Positions 41,501 to 44,079 of a DNA stretch of 64,000 nucleotides are shown here, piece by piece (the first letter of the stretch is position 1; every line of letters starts with the position of its first letter). The translations under genes and the position numbers were made by a program. This DNA is from Bedellia somnulentella (lineage: Eukaryota; Arthropoda; Insecta; Lepidoptera; Bedelliidae): assembly GCA_963576735.1 (NCBI GenBank), contig OY755173.1:19748873-19812872 (forward strand), in the 5' to 3' direction. The notes under the pieces are model-generated. The model was not told where the DNA came from, did no database searches, and saw only the letters and a list, made by a program, of their open reading frames with translations.

Positions 41501-44079
41501 CTAGTATCTGTGTTTATTGTGAGAAATAGTGGCAGTCTAATACTTATCACTATATAACACTTTTAGGTGGTTTCGCCACTGATGCCAGCTGTGCTAAACT
41601 AATCCGAGAGGCGATACTACAGTTATGCGCTGACGCGGCGGCGTAATCTGTATCTTAGTTTGTGCGAGCGAGACAGAAATAAGTGTTAGAAGAGATACGA
41701 ATGAAATTATCTTTGTTTATTTGAAGAGTCGTTCTTCTGGAGGCGGGTTTTTTTGTGACAACGCCTTACTAATACTTACCTTCATTTAAAATATTCAGGT
41801 GGATTCGCAACTGATGCCAGCTGTGCCAAGTTAATCCGAGAAGCAATACTGCAATTATGTGGTGATCTTCGCGATGACGCGGCGGCGGTGGCGGACGCGT
41901 TAGCTCCTACTGACTTCGTGCTCAACTCCGTAATTGGACGGAGCGATGGGAATGTGAGTTGTGTTATATTGTATTTGAGTTTAGCTAGTTTAACTACGTT
42001 CTAATAATAATAGTGTACTAGTAAGTGTAGTTTCGGCTCGGAATAGCAGTACCTCATTTCTTCCCGTTGGTGTTGTAAGAAGCAACTAAGGGTATTGGAG
42101 CTTTTAAAGAGATTTTCGGTACAATCTTTTCCCCACTAAACTTCCAAAAGTTGCTGAGGAATTTATTATTCTTAATCTCTGGCGACCCCTCCCAGGGATT
42201 TATAGCCATGAGTATATGAATGTTTGAGTGGTGGCTCTTTGAATTATTTGTTTATGATACGGGTAATAACGATATAACGAATACCGATCTCATAAATATT
42301 GGATATTTGAATGACTGTCAATACCTTTTTTTCACTACATGCAATAGAATGTATGTACTGTTCTACCGATTTCAACGAGACGCCGCTGACGCCGTCACCA
42401 GTGCCTAGCAGCTCAATAAAAAAAATGCATACAAAAGAATGTCGAATGGTTTGCCAAGATCGTATAAATAGCCAAAGCAAAGAGATATGTTTATCAGCGA
42501 CTGGAATGTGTAACTATCTGGGGGCACGGTAGTGCCCCCGCCAAGACGAGCCAAGCGAAGCGCACGGGCACTACCTACCTTTTCTCGAAGCGCTTCTTCG
42601 TTTTTTTGAACCCTCATAACTTGGGTTTGGGTTATGCTAAATCAACAAAATTTTCGGGATATATTGTCAATAGCGGACTTATTGAACATATTAAGTTTTT
42701 CATTACATTAGCTTTTATACTTCAGATTTTATTTATATCTAAAAACCCTGATTTCGTCACTGACTCACTGATGATCATCAAAATTATTAAGGTATTTCCT
42801 AATGTCCTAGAAAAGCTGAAATTTTGTATGTAAGCTAGCATTAGCACACAAACAACAAAAAAATTATAAAACTTGTAACTTTCATCCTCCAACCCCTTAA
42901 ACTAGGGGATGGGAATTTGTATAAGACCTTTACTTTTAAAAGATTAAATTTTGATGACGCTAGAGGTCTAATCTAATAAAAATCTAAAACTTGGTGCCCT
43001 CAGATATATATATGTATAGGTACTCCTTGTTATAAAAAAAATAAAATTTAATCGACATATATTGAGACATATCGACAGTATCTGATCTATCACTTGTTAT
43101 AAACAGTAAATCAACAAAGAAAAAAGGTCAAGATAGAGAGTGGGCTATAAAAAAAGGCGTCTCTGATGTGCAAGAAATACACCCCAAAAAAAGAAGAGAA
43201 AATATAAAAAAAAAATGTTACAAACAACTTACAAAAAGAAATGAAATCCCACCAAAAACATTTTCATGTAAAATGTTGCCAAGACGAGCCCATATGACTC
43301 GCACTGTCAAAAAGTTATCAGATCTCATGTAGAGCCAAGCTTCTAACACTACACGCCCTAACTCTACAAGGCCTAACTTCACAAACTCTACACCTTAGTC
43401 AAAATATGTGGCTTGGCCGTTCGTTACTACAAGAACTATTGTATAACACAAAAGTAATGAATTCACTGAATTGATTTTTCACCTTACGCCGATGTGAATG
43501 TAGCGAAATGGCCAAGCCACATATTTTGACTAAGGTGTAGAGTTTGTGAAGTTAGGCCTTGTAGAGTTAGGGCGTGTAGTGTTAGAAGCTTGACTCTACA
43601 TGAGATCTGATAACTTTTTGACAGTGCGAGTCATATGGGCTCGTCTTGGCAACATTTTACATGAAAATGTTTTTGGTGGGTACCTAATATTCTGCTTAAA
43701 TGAATGTGACGATAACACTGTTTGCTTATAATGCTAACACGCTAAAACTGATTTAAGACTAAAAGCACATAGGTAAAAATGAGCGGGATTTTAACCTGAC
43801 ACCGTTTTATCCAAGAAAATATAAGATTTTTGTAATTTTGGTGGATGGTAAAACAACTTTGTATACAAAAAAAAAATATCGATGACGAACTGCTACGCGA
43901 GTAAAACTGCAGGGCTCAGCTACTGCTTATTACTTTTGCAATAGACTTATATTATATCTCTATTATTATATCTTTTTCAGCTTTACCAAAACCTTCAAAA
44001 AGCACTGTTCCACAACCCTGGGGCGATGCAGAGAGCGTCATGGTGGAAGGAGGTCGCCAACGTTCAGTCCAAATTGTGA
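2412..44079 (+). CDS. ACOX3: Peroxisomal acyl-CoA oxidase, ACOX3 type (13 exons, complete)
   Basis: The enzyme oxidises acyl-CoA to trans-2-enoyl-CoA, passing electrons from FAD to O2 with release of H2O2: the first, rate-limiting step of peroxisomal beta-oxidation. ACOX3 enzymes act on branched and long chains. Thirteen GT-AG exons join in phase to 686 residues, the usual family length of about 700. Visible landmarks are the N-terminal 'GPLDAYRKTASFDWK', ALTExxHGS at 156-164, KCWVGNLG at 193-200, YAATRQQFG in exon 7, REACGGHGFL at 421-430, TYEGDN at 447-452 with the expected catalytic Glu at 449, and C-terminal SKL (PTS1). Exon 1 and the SKL end favour ACOX3 over ACOX1. The gene converges with the SH3BP5-like gene. 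Introns reach 11.9 kb. A weak poly(A) signal ATTAAA lies at 44110. No cDNA was available; substrate preference is inferred. Confidence 0.96.
2541..3145. other. ACOX3 intron 1, unassigned part
   Basis: AT-rich intron sequence; I recognise nothing in it. Confidence 0.5.
3146..3240 (-). mobile_element. Family A SINE-like repeat, 3' part
   Basis: The tail lies at the left ('catatactcatggctatag') and the copy breaks off after the 'ggaattagaaattc' part, so the 5' two thirds are missing. Confidence 0.75.
3520..3830 (-). pseudogene. RTE-type LINE reverse transcriptase C-terminal fragment
   Basis: On the - strand the sequence reads QRVAQLKWQCAGHI, VLEWWPRTGRSSVGRPPTRW and AGSRWMRAAQD, then 'gaaccctatgtccagcag'. 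This is the C-terminus of the RTE/craniofacial-type reverse transcriptases common in Lepidoptera. Frameshifts and stops make it dead. The open + strand frames over it are shadows. Confidence 0.8.
3835..4950. other. ACOX3 intron 1, unassigned AT-rich sequence
   Basis: No gene, RNA or repeat that I recognise. The short open frame at 4221-4406 has no family resemblance. Confidence 0.5.
4952..5135 (+). mobile_element. Family B tRNA-derived SINE, partial
   Basis: It contains 'aaaaacatcgtgaggaaacc', 'gtgagtacactgtccaagca' and 'tcacgtgatgctcagaagta'. The tRNA-like head and the last part of the tail are missing. Confidence 0.75.
5826..5895 (+). repeat. tRNA-like repeat (family D), B box present
   Basis: It contains 'gcgggttcgattcccgc', a perfect T-arm-like hairpin with a pol III B box, preceded by 'taggtggctagcttctcgg'. 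A related copy is at 21195-21250 on the - strand. No complete cloverleaf forms, so this is a tRNA-derived repeat rather than a tRNA gene. Confidence 0.6.
5925..6460. repeat. 'ttcggccgaa' repeat, interrupted
   Basis: Palindromic 'ttcggccgaa'-type words occur at 5930-5985 and 6400-6460 and resume at 8185-8235. The three parts look like one repeat split by a family A copy and by the inverted LINE. Confidence 0.55.
6118..6330 (-). mobile_element. Family A SINE-like repeat
   Basis: It runs from the tail 'catatactcacggccataa' to the head region 'ttacgacacccgtgggta'. The extreme 5' end is missing. Confidence 0.8.
6464..8169 (-). mobile_element. Jockey/CR1-type LINE with 5' inversion (twin priming)
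   Basis: The element lies on the - strand with a (TAAAA)n-like tail at 6464-6500. From 7402 down to 6642 it reads the 3' half of a reverse transcriptase with no stop: GKKTKCIKF, FLGITLDSKLQWGPHIS and MSYGILLWG to the C-terminus SGLTPKL. From about 7405 to 8169 the earlier part of the same protein runs on the opposite strand: YRPISILPVLSKIFEKL, FCDLTKAFD (motif A), GVPQGSILGP (motif B), LFADD (motif C), and again GKKTKCIKF. The two halves overlap by 29 bp (7374-7402 and 8139-8167) in inverted orientation. The endonuclease part is missing. Both halves stay open, so the insertion is young. Confidence 0.88.
8385..8545 (+). mobile_element. Family A repeat, decayed, inside Helitron copy 1
   Basis: Recognisable parts are 'ttgggcaatgcagttgcaga', 'caacttccaaaagtgg' and 'tatttatagccgttagtata'. 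Confidence 0.65.
9185..9260 (-). repeat. tRNA-like passenger in Helitron copy 1
   Basis: Read on the - strand it has an A-box-like TGGCGTAGCGG and a B box GGTTCGAATCC. The acceptor ends do not pair, so it is not scored as a tRNA gene. The same 76-bp segment is in copy 2. Confidence 0.6.
9821..9892 (-). pseudogene. tRNA pseudogene or tRNA-derived repeat
   Basis: The 72-nt cloverleaf has near-complementary acceptor ends (GACACTG and CTGTGTC), a T arm GCGGG/TCCGC with a G-T pair, and a loop whose middle would read GTA. The D stem is poor. The matching half of the same sequence lies inverted at 9963-9998. A decayed tRNA is more likely than an active one. Confidence 0.5.
9963..9998 (+). repeat. 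Inverted 3' half of the neighbouring tRNA-like sequence
   Basis: 'acccgaggtcgcgggttcga' followed by 'ttcccgcctgtgtcgaaa' repeats the T arm and acceptor end of 9821-9892 on the other strand, about 70 bp away. Confidence 0.65.
10478..10795 (-). mobile_element. Family B tRNA-derived SINE
   Basis: The body is complete, from 'gaatacttctgaacatcacg' to the tRNA-like head ending near 10790. The shared 3' hairpin is truncated. Confidence 0.8.
11047..11395. mobile_element. Two family A heads in head-out foldback order
   Basis: A + strand 5' half (11047-11155) is joined to a - strand 5' two thirds (11195-11395). Both outer ends are the 'agtgtcggcttagaatagc' head. Neither half keeps the (ATGT)n tail. 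Confidence 0.8.
11532..11693 (+). CDS. ACOX3: ACOX3 exon 2 (residues 44-97)
   Basis: The acceptor is 'gctttctcag' and the donor gtaagc, phase 0 at both ends. It encodes the N-terminal helical region with EQDPLFAPSP, matching the 'ENDPLF' segment of ACOX3 proteins. Confidence 0.93.
11729..11990 (+). mobile_element. Family B tRNA-derived SINE, decayed
   Basis: The head 'cgcgatagctgagtttggg' and the body 'gaaaacatcttaaggaaacc' are recognisable. It starts 36 bp after ACOX3 exon 2. Confidence 0.75.
12095..12275 (+). mobile_element. Family C: LINE 3' end (C-terminus and 3' UTR)
   Basis: It reads RSTKNKRAYIKKMMDVNEARE, then a short gap and SIVSAYPNGN before a stop, typical of the tail of an RTE-like reverse transcriptase. 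It continues into 'tgatggcgtgag', the 3' end that families A and B share. Confidence 0.7.
13137..13360 (+). mobile_element. Family A repeat interrupted by a MITE
   Basis: The 5' part up to 'gaggcgac' is followed by the MITE at 13202-13320 and then the continuation 'ttagggta'. The 3' part is lost. Confidence 0.7.
13202..13320. mobile_element. 119-bp foldback MITE with TTA target duplication
   Basis: The ends CGCCCGATTTCTGAATTGA and its exact complement are flanked by TTA on both sides (13199-13201 and 13321-13323). A 3-bp TTA duplication fits the PIF/Harbinger superfamily. It sits inside a family A copy. Confidence 0.8.
13378..13600 (+). mobile_element. Family A repeat, full length
   Basis: It runs from 'gtgttggcttagaatctc' to 'gccgtgagtatatgtatg'. 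A second copy follows directly. Confidence 0.85.
13608..13782 (+). mobile_element. Family A repeat, 5' truncated
   Basis: It starts inside the repeat at 'agggatttttgggcgatgcg' and keeps the full tail 'gtgagtatatgtatgtatg', the pattern expected of 5'-truncated retroposons. Confidence 0.85.
14186..14345 (+). mobile_element. Family B SINE, decayed
   Basis: Recognisable are 'gtctttctaaagttatatga', 'tgtggagaaacccatatga' and 'acaaagcggcgatagac'. Confidence 0.6.
14400..15238 (-). mobile_element. Non-autonomous Helitron (Lep1-like), copy 2, complete
   Basis: The 839-bp element reads on the - strand from TCTATACTATAATAAGACTG to GCAAAAAGCTAG, with A before and T after, the classic Helitron A^TC...CTAG^T insertion. 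A GC-rich hairpin lies just inside the 3' end, a GTCT-type microsatellite at about 15097-15120, and the tRNA-like passenger at 14687-14762. It has no Rep/helicase gene, so it would depend on an autonomous partner. Confidence 0.85.
14687..14762 (-). repeat. tRNA-like passenger in Helitron copy 2
   Basis: Same 76-bp segment as in copy 1, with the B box GGTTCGAATCC and a few substitutions in the anticodon-side region. Confidence 0.6.
15240..16140. other. ACOX3 intron 2, unassigned part
   Basis: A 77-codon open frame at 15400-15633 has no recognisable domain and no coding-like composition. The 'tttatttatttattc' at 16022-16036 may be an antisense LINE tail. Confidence 0.4.
16143..16386 (-). mobile_element. 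Family A repeat, full length
   Basis: All segments are present from 'catatactcacggctataaa' to 'cgacactacacggca'. Confidence 0.88.
16478..16580 (-). mobile_element. Family C LINE 3' end fragment
   Basis: It contains 'tactcacgcccattgttccc' and 'ggggtagacagagactatcg', the complement of the shared 3' hairpin and the SIVSAYP coding end. Confidence 0.7.
16640..16806 (+). mobile_element. Family A repeat with internal deletion
   Basis: The head 'ccgtgtagtgctggcttac' and the 3' end 'ctctggctaccacttctagg' are present, but about 80 bp of the middle is missing. Confidence 0.8.
16820..16990 (+). mobile_element. Family C LINE 3' end fragment
   Basis: It reads REVCQDRTK then a broken SILSAYP and ends 'ggaactaatggcgtgag'. 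Stops show it is dead. Confidence 0.7.
17080..17455 (-). mobile_element. Family B tRNA-derived SINE, nearly complete
   Basis: It runs from the shared 3' hairpin 'catatctccgaaggggttgg' to the tRNA-like head near 17450. It includes a short internal duplication of 'ttttcctcacagttaacagcca' (17287-17343). Confidence 0.8.
18076..18234 (+). CDS. ACOX3: ACOX3 exon 3 (residues 98-150)
   Basis: The acceptor is 'ttgtttcag' and the donor gtgggc, phase 0. It encodes the helix with LFSNALLSLGTERH (family 'SLGT-x-RH'). It is clearly richer in GC than the flanking introns. Confidence 0.94.
18306..18665 (+). mobile_element. Family B tRNA-derived SINE, full length
   Basis: The head has A-box-like 'tgatagtccagtgg' and B-box-like 'gagttccaatcc'; the 3' end is 'ctctgccaaccccttcggg' then 'gataaacggcgtgaacg'. 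Confidence 0.85.
18681..18920 (-). mobile_element. Family A repeat, full length
   Basis: It starts directly after the family B copy, tail to tail, and runs to 'aagccgacactacacagc'. Confidence 0.87.
19329..19577 (+). mobile_element. Family A repeat, full length
   Basis: It runs from 'gccgtgtagtgtcggcttag' to 'gagtatatgtatgtatgtat'; close to the family consensus. Confidence 0.88.
20002..20247 (+). mobile_element. Family A repeat, full length
   Basis: It runs from 'gctgtgtagtgtcggcttag' to 'gtgagtatatgtatgtatg'. Confidence 0.88.
20715..21045 (-). pseudogene. LINE reverse transcriptase C-terminal fragment
   Basis: It reads ITYKCITVLQRM, then KIRKLQYMGHIMRN, KIQGRRRPGRRKTHWLQNL and AAISRAKMAIMIADLR and a stop, the C-terminus of an RTE-like or related LINE protein. 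A (GAA)n-like tail 'cttcttcttctttggg' lies at its 3' end. The rest of the element is absent. Confidence 0.8.
21195..21250 (-). repeat. tRNA-like repeat (family D)
   Basis: It contains the complement of 'gcgggttcgatccccgctga', a T-arm-like hairpin with a B box, similar to 5826-5895. Confidence 0.55.
21636..22290 (-). mobile_element. Antisense LINE 3' region, decayed
   Basis: A TTTA run at 21640-21660 is the complement of an (AAAT)n tail. 'gcacgaaaaaatatcaacac' near 22178 matches 'gaacacgaaaatatatcaac' at 29790. No intact frame remains. Confidence 0.5.
22300..23195. other. ACOX3 intron 3, unassigned part
   Basis: AT-rich. A possible tRNA-like head ('gagacggtagcccagtg') is at 22547. Nothing else is recognised. 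Confidence 0.4.
23199..23659 (+). repeat. Left TIR of the 3.26-kb transposon
   Basis: It matches 25996-26455 in reverse complement over its whole length, with few substitutions. Confidence 0.9.
23903..25097 (+). pseudogene. LINE 3' fragment (reverse transcriptase C-terminus) nested in the transposon
   Basis: From 'ggaaaaccaaatatg' (GKTKYDLF) an open frame of about 220 residues runs to 24573: SEVRDLGIIIDSKLLFDKHI, the thumb-like VLPILQYGSTVWNP, then the C-terminal region with SFTLHTPSIRTNYATNTFIS. It belongs to the Jockey/CR1 group. Fingers, palm (no FADD box) and endonuclease are missing by 5' truncation. A long AT-rich 3' UTR ends in (AAAT)n at about 25074-25097. Confidence 0.85.
25166..25248 (+). 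pseudogene. Acidic C-terminal tail, possible transposase remnant
   Basis: After a stop at 25163 the frame reads GISYFDNLDVDEDIDSNNNS and ends SDTE with TAA. The short acidic serine/asparagine tail could be the C-terminus of the transposon's own protein, the rest lost at the LINE junction. This is inferred from position only. Confidence 0.3.
25996..26455 (-). repeat. Right TIR of the 3.26-kb transposon
   Basis: Complement of the left TIR; it ends GCCTGTAGTC, followed by TA. Confidence 0.9.
26569..26651 (+). tRNA. tRNA-Leu (anticodon TAA)
   Basis: It forms a complete type II cloverleaf of 83 nt. The acceptor GTCAGGT/ACCTGAC is perfect, the D arm has GGCCGAGTGG, the anticodon stem CCAGA/TCTGG encloses TTTAAGC with TAA in the middle, a long variable arm is formed by TTCCCGATAGGGAGC, and the T arm is GTGGG TTCGAAC CCCAC. 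The A box and B box are both canonical. A pol III terminator CTTTTTG follows about 17 bases downstream. It lies within ACOX3 intron 3 in the sense direction, 114 bp right of the long-TIR transposon. Translates UUA codons. Confidence 0.96.
26660..27650. other. ACOX3 intron 3, unassigned part
   Basis: A - strand frame of 99 codons at 26779-27078 includes WLGYKHVSSKRITQADNARM but fits no family I know. 'acagggcgtcccacgg' at 27052 resembles a Tc1/mariner-type TIR end. Confidence 0.4.
27655..27742 (+). mobile_element. Family A repeat, 5' head only
   Basis: It reads 'agctgtggagtgttggctca' to 'agggttttggaggc', then stops. The 3' two thirds are absent. Confidence 0.65.
27955..28240. repeat. 'ctcaattcg / gaaccgattttga' dispersed repeat
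   Basis: It contains 'ggagtgttctcaattcgacc', 'atgaaccgattttgattatt' and 'gatgatgggatcctgg', a chain of phrases I know from many lepidopteran genomes. A further fragment lies at 28425-28475. The open frame over it is a by-product. Confidence 0.55.
28484..28610 (+). mobile_element. Family B SINE, 5' truncated
   Basis: It starts at 'tgtgacagtgtatttg' and ends with the shared hairpin 'ctctgctaaccccttcgggg' then 'atattcagcgtgaacg'. Confidence 0.78.
28819..29413. mobile_element. 595-bp MITE with 202-bp inverted arms
   Basis: The arms 28819-29020 and 29212-29413 are near-exact complements. They begin TTTTTAACAAAAAGAAAACC and contain 'gaaaaccgacttcatat'. The loop is about 190 bp with no coding capacity. 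The target duplication is unclear because the flanks are A/T-rich. Confidence 0.85.
29590..29885 (-). mobile_element. Antisense LINE 3' region, decayed
   Basis: 'cttatttatttatttacaaa' is followed by 'gaacacgaaaatatatcaac' and 'ctcgggagagcgcgctgtcg', parallel to 21636-22290. Confidence 0.5.
29911..30065 (+). mobile_element. Family A repeat, decayed
   Basis: 'gctgggcgatgtggctgaag' and 'acccatcaccaatcatc' are recognisable; the ends are not. It lies 68 bp before exon 4. Confidence 0.6.
30133..30280 (+). CDS. ACOX3: ACOX3 exon 4 (residues 151-200)
   Basis: The acceptor is 'ttcattccag' and the donor gtaaga, ending in phase 1. It carries ALTEIAHGS, the conserved flavin/substrate loop, and KCWVGNL at the end of the beta domain. 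A 36-bp piece of it recurs at 31005-31040. Confidence 0.95.
30321..31000 (+). repeat. 20-bp minisatellite split by a LINE tail
   Basis: The unit 'gttgctatagtaagttataa' occurs twice at 30321-30360 and about four more times at 30918-31000. The 555 bp between is an insertion whose 3' end is 'ggttgtctggaagagatcgc' to (TTCTA)n at 30905-30920. Confidence 0.8.
30480..30920 (+). mobile_element. LINE 3' end with (TTCTA)n tail
   Basis: 'ggttgtctggaagagatcgc' then 'ttttagcgataagaccgcca' and 'caataaagagtt' precede the (TTCTA)n tail. The same 3' end is at 40683-40815. This is a widespread lepidopteran LINE 3' UTR; no coding part remains. Confidence 0.7.
31005..31040 (+). repeat. 36-bp copy of ACOX3 exon 4
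   Basis: 33 of 36 bases match exon 4 at 30150-30185, around 'gagatagcgcacggcagcga'. It is fused directly to the minisatellite and has no splice sites. Confidence 0.85.
31163..31425 (-). mobile_element. Family A repeat, decayed
   Basis: The ends 'ggttataattatctcgatgg' and 'atgccgacactacacagct' are present; the middle has diverged strongly. Confidence 0.65.
31438..31535 (-). mobile_element. Family C LINE 3' end fragment
   Basis: 'catactcacgccattagttc' and 'ccattggggtaggcagagac' give the complement of the shared hairpin, followed by the SIVSAYP coding end. Confidence 0.72.
31605..31779 (+). CDS. ACOX3: ACOX3 exon 5 (residues 200-258)
   Basis: The acceptor is 'cctttacag' and the donor gtatgt. 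It encodes the beta-domain segment HGLHGFVVPIRD and the glycine-rich GDMGEKIGVNGIDNG. Confidence 0.95.
31780..32536. other. ACOX3 intron 5
   Basis: AT-rich; no repeat or gene recognised. Confidence 0.5.
32537..32679 (+). CDS. ACOX3: ACOX3 exon 6 (residues 258-306)
   Basis: The acceptor is 'ttcccccag' and the donor gtatca. It encodes 'RIPRENLLNRTADVT' (family 'RVPRxxLLNR-x-DVT') and the start of the C-terminal helical domain. The next intron holds the Transib element. Confidence 0.94.
33377..35496 (-). mobile_element. Transib transposon (RAG1-related), 2120 bp, defective
   Basis: The ends are CACATACGTAGATTTC on the left and CACGGACATAGATTTC on the right in reverse complement, 13 of 16 identical, followed by a second shared block 'atttaggcggccaaaaa'. 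The 5-bp target duplication CCACG is exact on both sides (33372-33376 and 35497-35501). CAC-starting TIRs and a GC-rich 5-bp duplication are diagnostic of Transib, the family from which the RAG1 recombinase derives. The element carries one interrupted transposase gene on the - strand. Confidence 0.88.
33646..35225 (-). pseudogene. Transib transposase, internally deleted
   Basis: Exon 1 (35225-35207) has the ATG and only 19 bases and is joined by a GT-AG intron to exon 2 (34880-34189). Exon 2 gives about 230 residues with RGRPPKSFEDLSERSKIRK and ends at a stop. A shifted frame open from about 34182 to 33646 gives the C-terminus: NPELASEITGISFELIYRF, then SEEAAEAQNKHFRSYR and LLLTSDPFISS. The Glu in EAQNK matches the third catalytic residue of the RAG1/Transib DDE site by my reading. 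The two catalytic Asp residues should lie between the two parts and are missing, so roughly 250-300 residues are deleted near 34150-34190. It cannot be active. Confidence 0.85.
35686..35819 (+). CDS. ACOX3: ACOX3 exon 7 (residues 306-350)
   Basis: The acceptor is 'ctccctag' and the donor gtaagt, ending in phase 0. It encodes the acyl-CoA dehydrogenase-like helix with AIRYAATRQQFG and IPLIEYQLH. Confidence 0.95.
36240..36420. promoter_or_regulatory. Cluster of promoter-like motifs in intron 7
   Basis: Within 130 bp there are AATATGGCGGC (YY1/Pho-like), TGACGTCA (CRE), CCAAT and CACGTG. Such clusters are typical of promoters, but this could be part of an unrecognised repeat. No open frame follows. 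Confidence 0.25.
36637..36759 (+). CDS. ACOX3: ACOX3 exon 8 (residues 351-391)
   Basis: The acceptor is 'ccttccaacag' and the donor gtaagt, phase 0. It starts with QWRLFGHMASA, matching the family 'QQWRLLPYLAA' segment. Confidence 0.94.
36815..36980 (-). mobile_element. Family A repeat, decayed
   Basis: 'tatacacacggttataaacc' and 'catcgctcaaaaatcc' mark the copy. It begins about 55 bp after exon 8. Confidence 0.7.
37169..37288 (+). CDS. ACOX3: ACOX3 exon 9 (residues 392-431)
   Basis: The acceptor is 'tggtttcag' and the donor gtgagt, phase 0. It contains EIHALVSSGKPLLTW and the signature REACGGHGFL. Confidence 0.95.
37391..37636 (+). mobile_element. Family A repeat, full length
   Basis: It runs from 'gccgtgtagtgccggcttag' to 'gtgagtatatgtatgtatg'. 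Confidence 0.88.
37918..38146 (+). CDS. ACOX3: ACOX3 exon 10 (residues 432-508), catalytic Glu
   Basis: The acceptor is 'aaattccag'. The donor is gtgagt after AAGT, ending in phase 1, the only nearby donor that fits exon 11. It carries TYEGDN with the catalytic base Glu 449. A decayed copy of its 3' end and donor lies just downstream at 38207-38311. Confidence 0.93.
38207..38311 (+). repeat. Decayed tandem copy of ACOX3 exon 10 3' end
   Basis: It repeats 'aaacgcggggatctagactc' to 'ggggactgaggaggtcaagg' and the donor context 'gagtgtgagtgg' of exon 10, with an internal deletion. Confidence 0.85.
38562..38695 (+). pseudogene. RTE-type LINE C-terminal fragment with (ATG)n tail
   Basis: It reads TDDLVKIAGSRWMRASQDL, then LLWRSLEEAYVQQWTSIG and a stop, and ends in 'ctgatgatgatgatg'. 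Same LINE family as 3520-3830. Confidence 0.85.
38725..38835 (+). mobile_element. Family C LINE 3' end fragment
   Basis: 'agagaggtttgccaacatcg' and 'gcgatcgatagtctctgctt' to 'aataatggcgtgagtata'. Confidence 0.65.
38933..39003 (+). mobile_element. Family A repeat, 3' end only
   Basis: Only the last 70 bp with the hairpin and 'gtgagtatatgtatgta' remain, as expected for 5' truncation. Confidence 0.8.
39251..39385. repeat. 'tgtgggagtcatgttagagc' repeat
   Basis: The first about 55 bp recur at 63945-64000. The start TGTGGGAG and a possible end TACACA would suit a short LTR, but I cannot show target duplications. Confidence 0.4.
39465..39749 (+). CDS. ACOX3: ACOX3 exon 11 (residues 508-603)
   Basis: The acceptor is 'cttttccag' and the donor gtacgt. 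It encodes the C-terminal helical bundle with STYEWLITYLLKET, KCQVFRWKSLTQAY and FSLYGLWCLHEH. Confidence 0.94.
39965..40306 (-). mobile_element. Family B tRNA-derived SINE, full length
   Basis: It runs from 'aacgttcacgccgaatatcc' and 'ccgaaggggttggcagaggt' to the tRNA-like head 'cccactgggctatcacggtt'. Confidence 0.87.
40683..40815 (+). mobile_element. LINE 3' end with (TTCTA)n tail
   Basis: Same 3' UTR as 30480-30920; it ends just before the exon 12 array. Confidence 0.75.
40844..41798 (+). repeat. Tandem array of four decayed exon 12 copies
   Basis: Exon-like starts with 'ggtggtttcgcc' or a close variant lie at 40844, 41116, about 41307 and 41567, before the true exon at 41799. Each copy keeps about 75-95 bp of the exon and then switches at the same place ('gcggcggtgtaat' in place of 'gcggcggtggcg') to a shared 'tgtatcttagttc...gagcgagatagaaata' segment. 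Copies 1, 2 and 4 keep an AG acceptor. Copy 1 has a stop after GCAATACTA, copy 3 is shifted, and copies 2 and 4 are open until a stop. Confidence 0.9.
41799..41953 (+). CDS. ACOX3: ACOX3 exon 12 (residues 603-654)
   Basis: The acceptor is 'aatattcag' and the donor gtgagt, ending in phase 0. It encodes GGFATDASCAKLIREAI, then LAPTDFVLNSVIGRSDG. It is the last and only complete member of a tandem exon array that starts at 40844. Confidence 0.95.
42016..42220 (+). mobile_element. Family A repeat with deletion
   Basis: 'gtgtagtttcggctcggaat' to 'tagccatgagtatatgaat'; the 'gatgcggttggagaccc' part is missing. Confidence 0.78.
42505..43040. repeat. GC-rich hairpin repeat ('gggggcacggtagtgccccc')
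   Basis: A perfect hairpin 'gggggcacggtagtgccccc' at 42520 is followed by 'caagacgagccaagcgaagc' and 'gaaccctcataacttgggtt'. I know similar strings from other lepidopteran genomes but cannot name the family. No gene found. Confidence 0.45.
43248..43680. mobile_element. 433-bp foldback element, 171-bp arms
   Basis: Arms 43248-43418 and 43510-43680 are almost identical complements, starting CCCACCAAAAACATTTTC. The 91-bp loop is unrelated. No clear target duplication. It lies in ACOX3 intron 12. Confidence 0.88.
43981..44079 (+). CDS. ACOX3: ACOX3 exon 13 (residues 655-686, PTS1 and stop)
   Basis: The acceptor is 'ctttttcag'. It encodes LYQNLQKALFHNPGAMQRAS, then WWKEVANVQSKL and TGA. The final SKL is a canonical type 1 peroxisomal targeting signal. 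Confidence 0.96.
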   Translation, partial: LYQNLQKALFHNPGAMQRASWWKEVANVQSKL

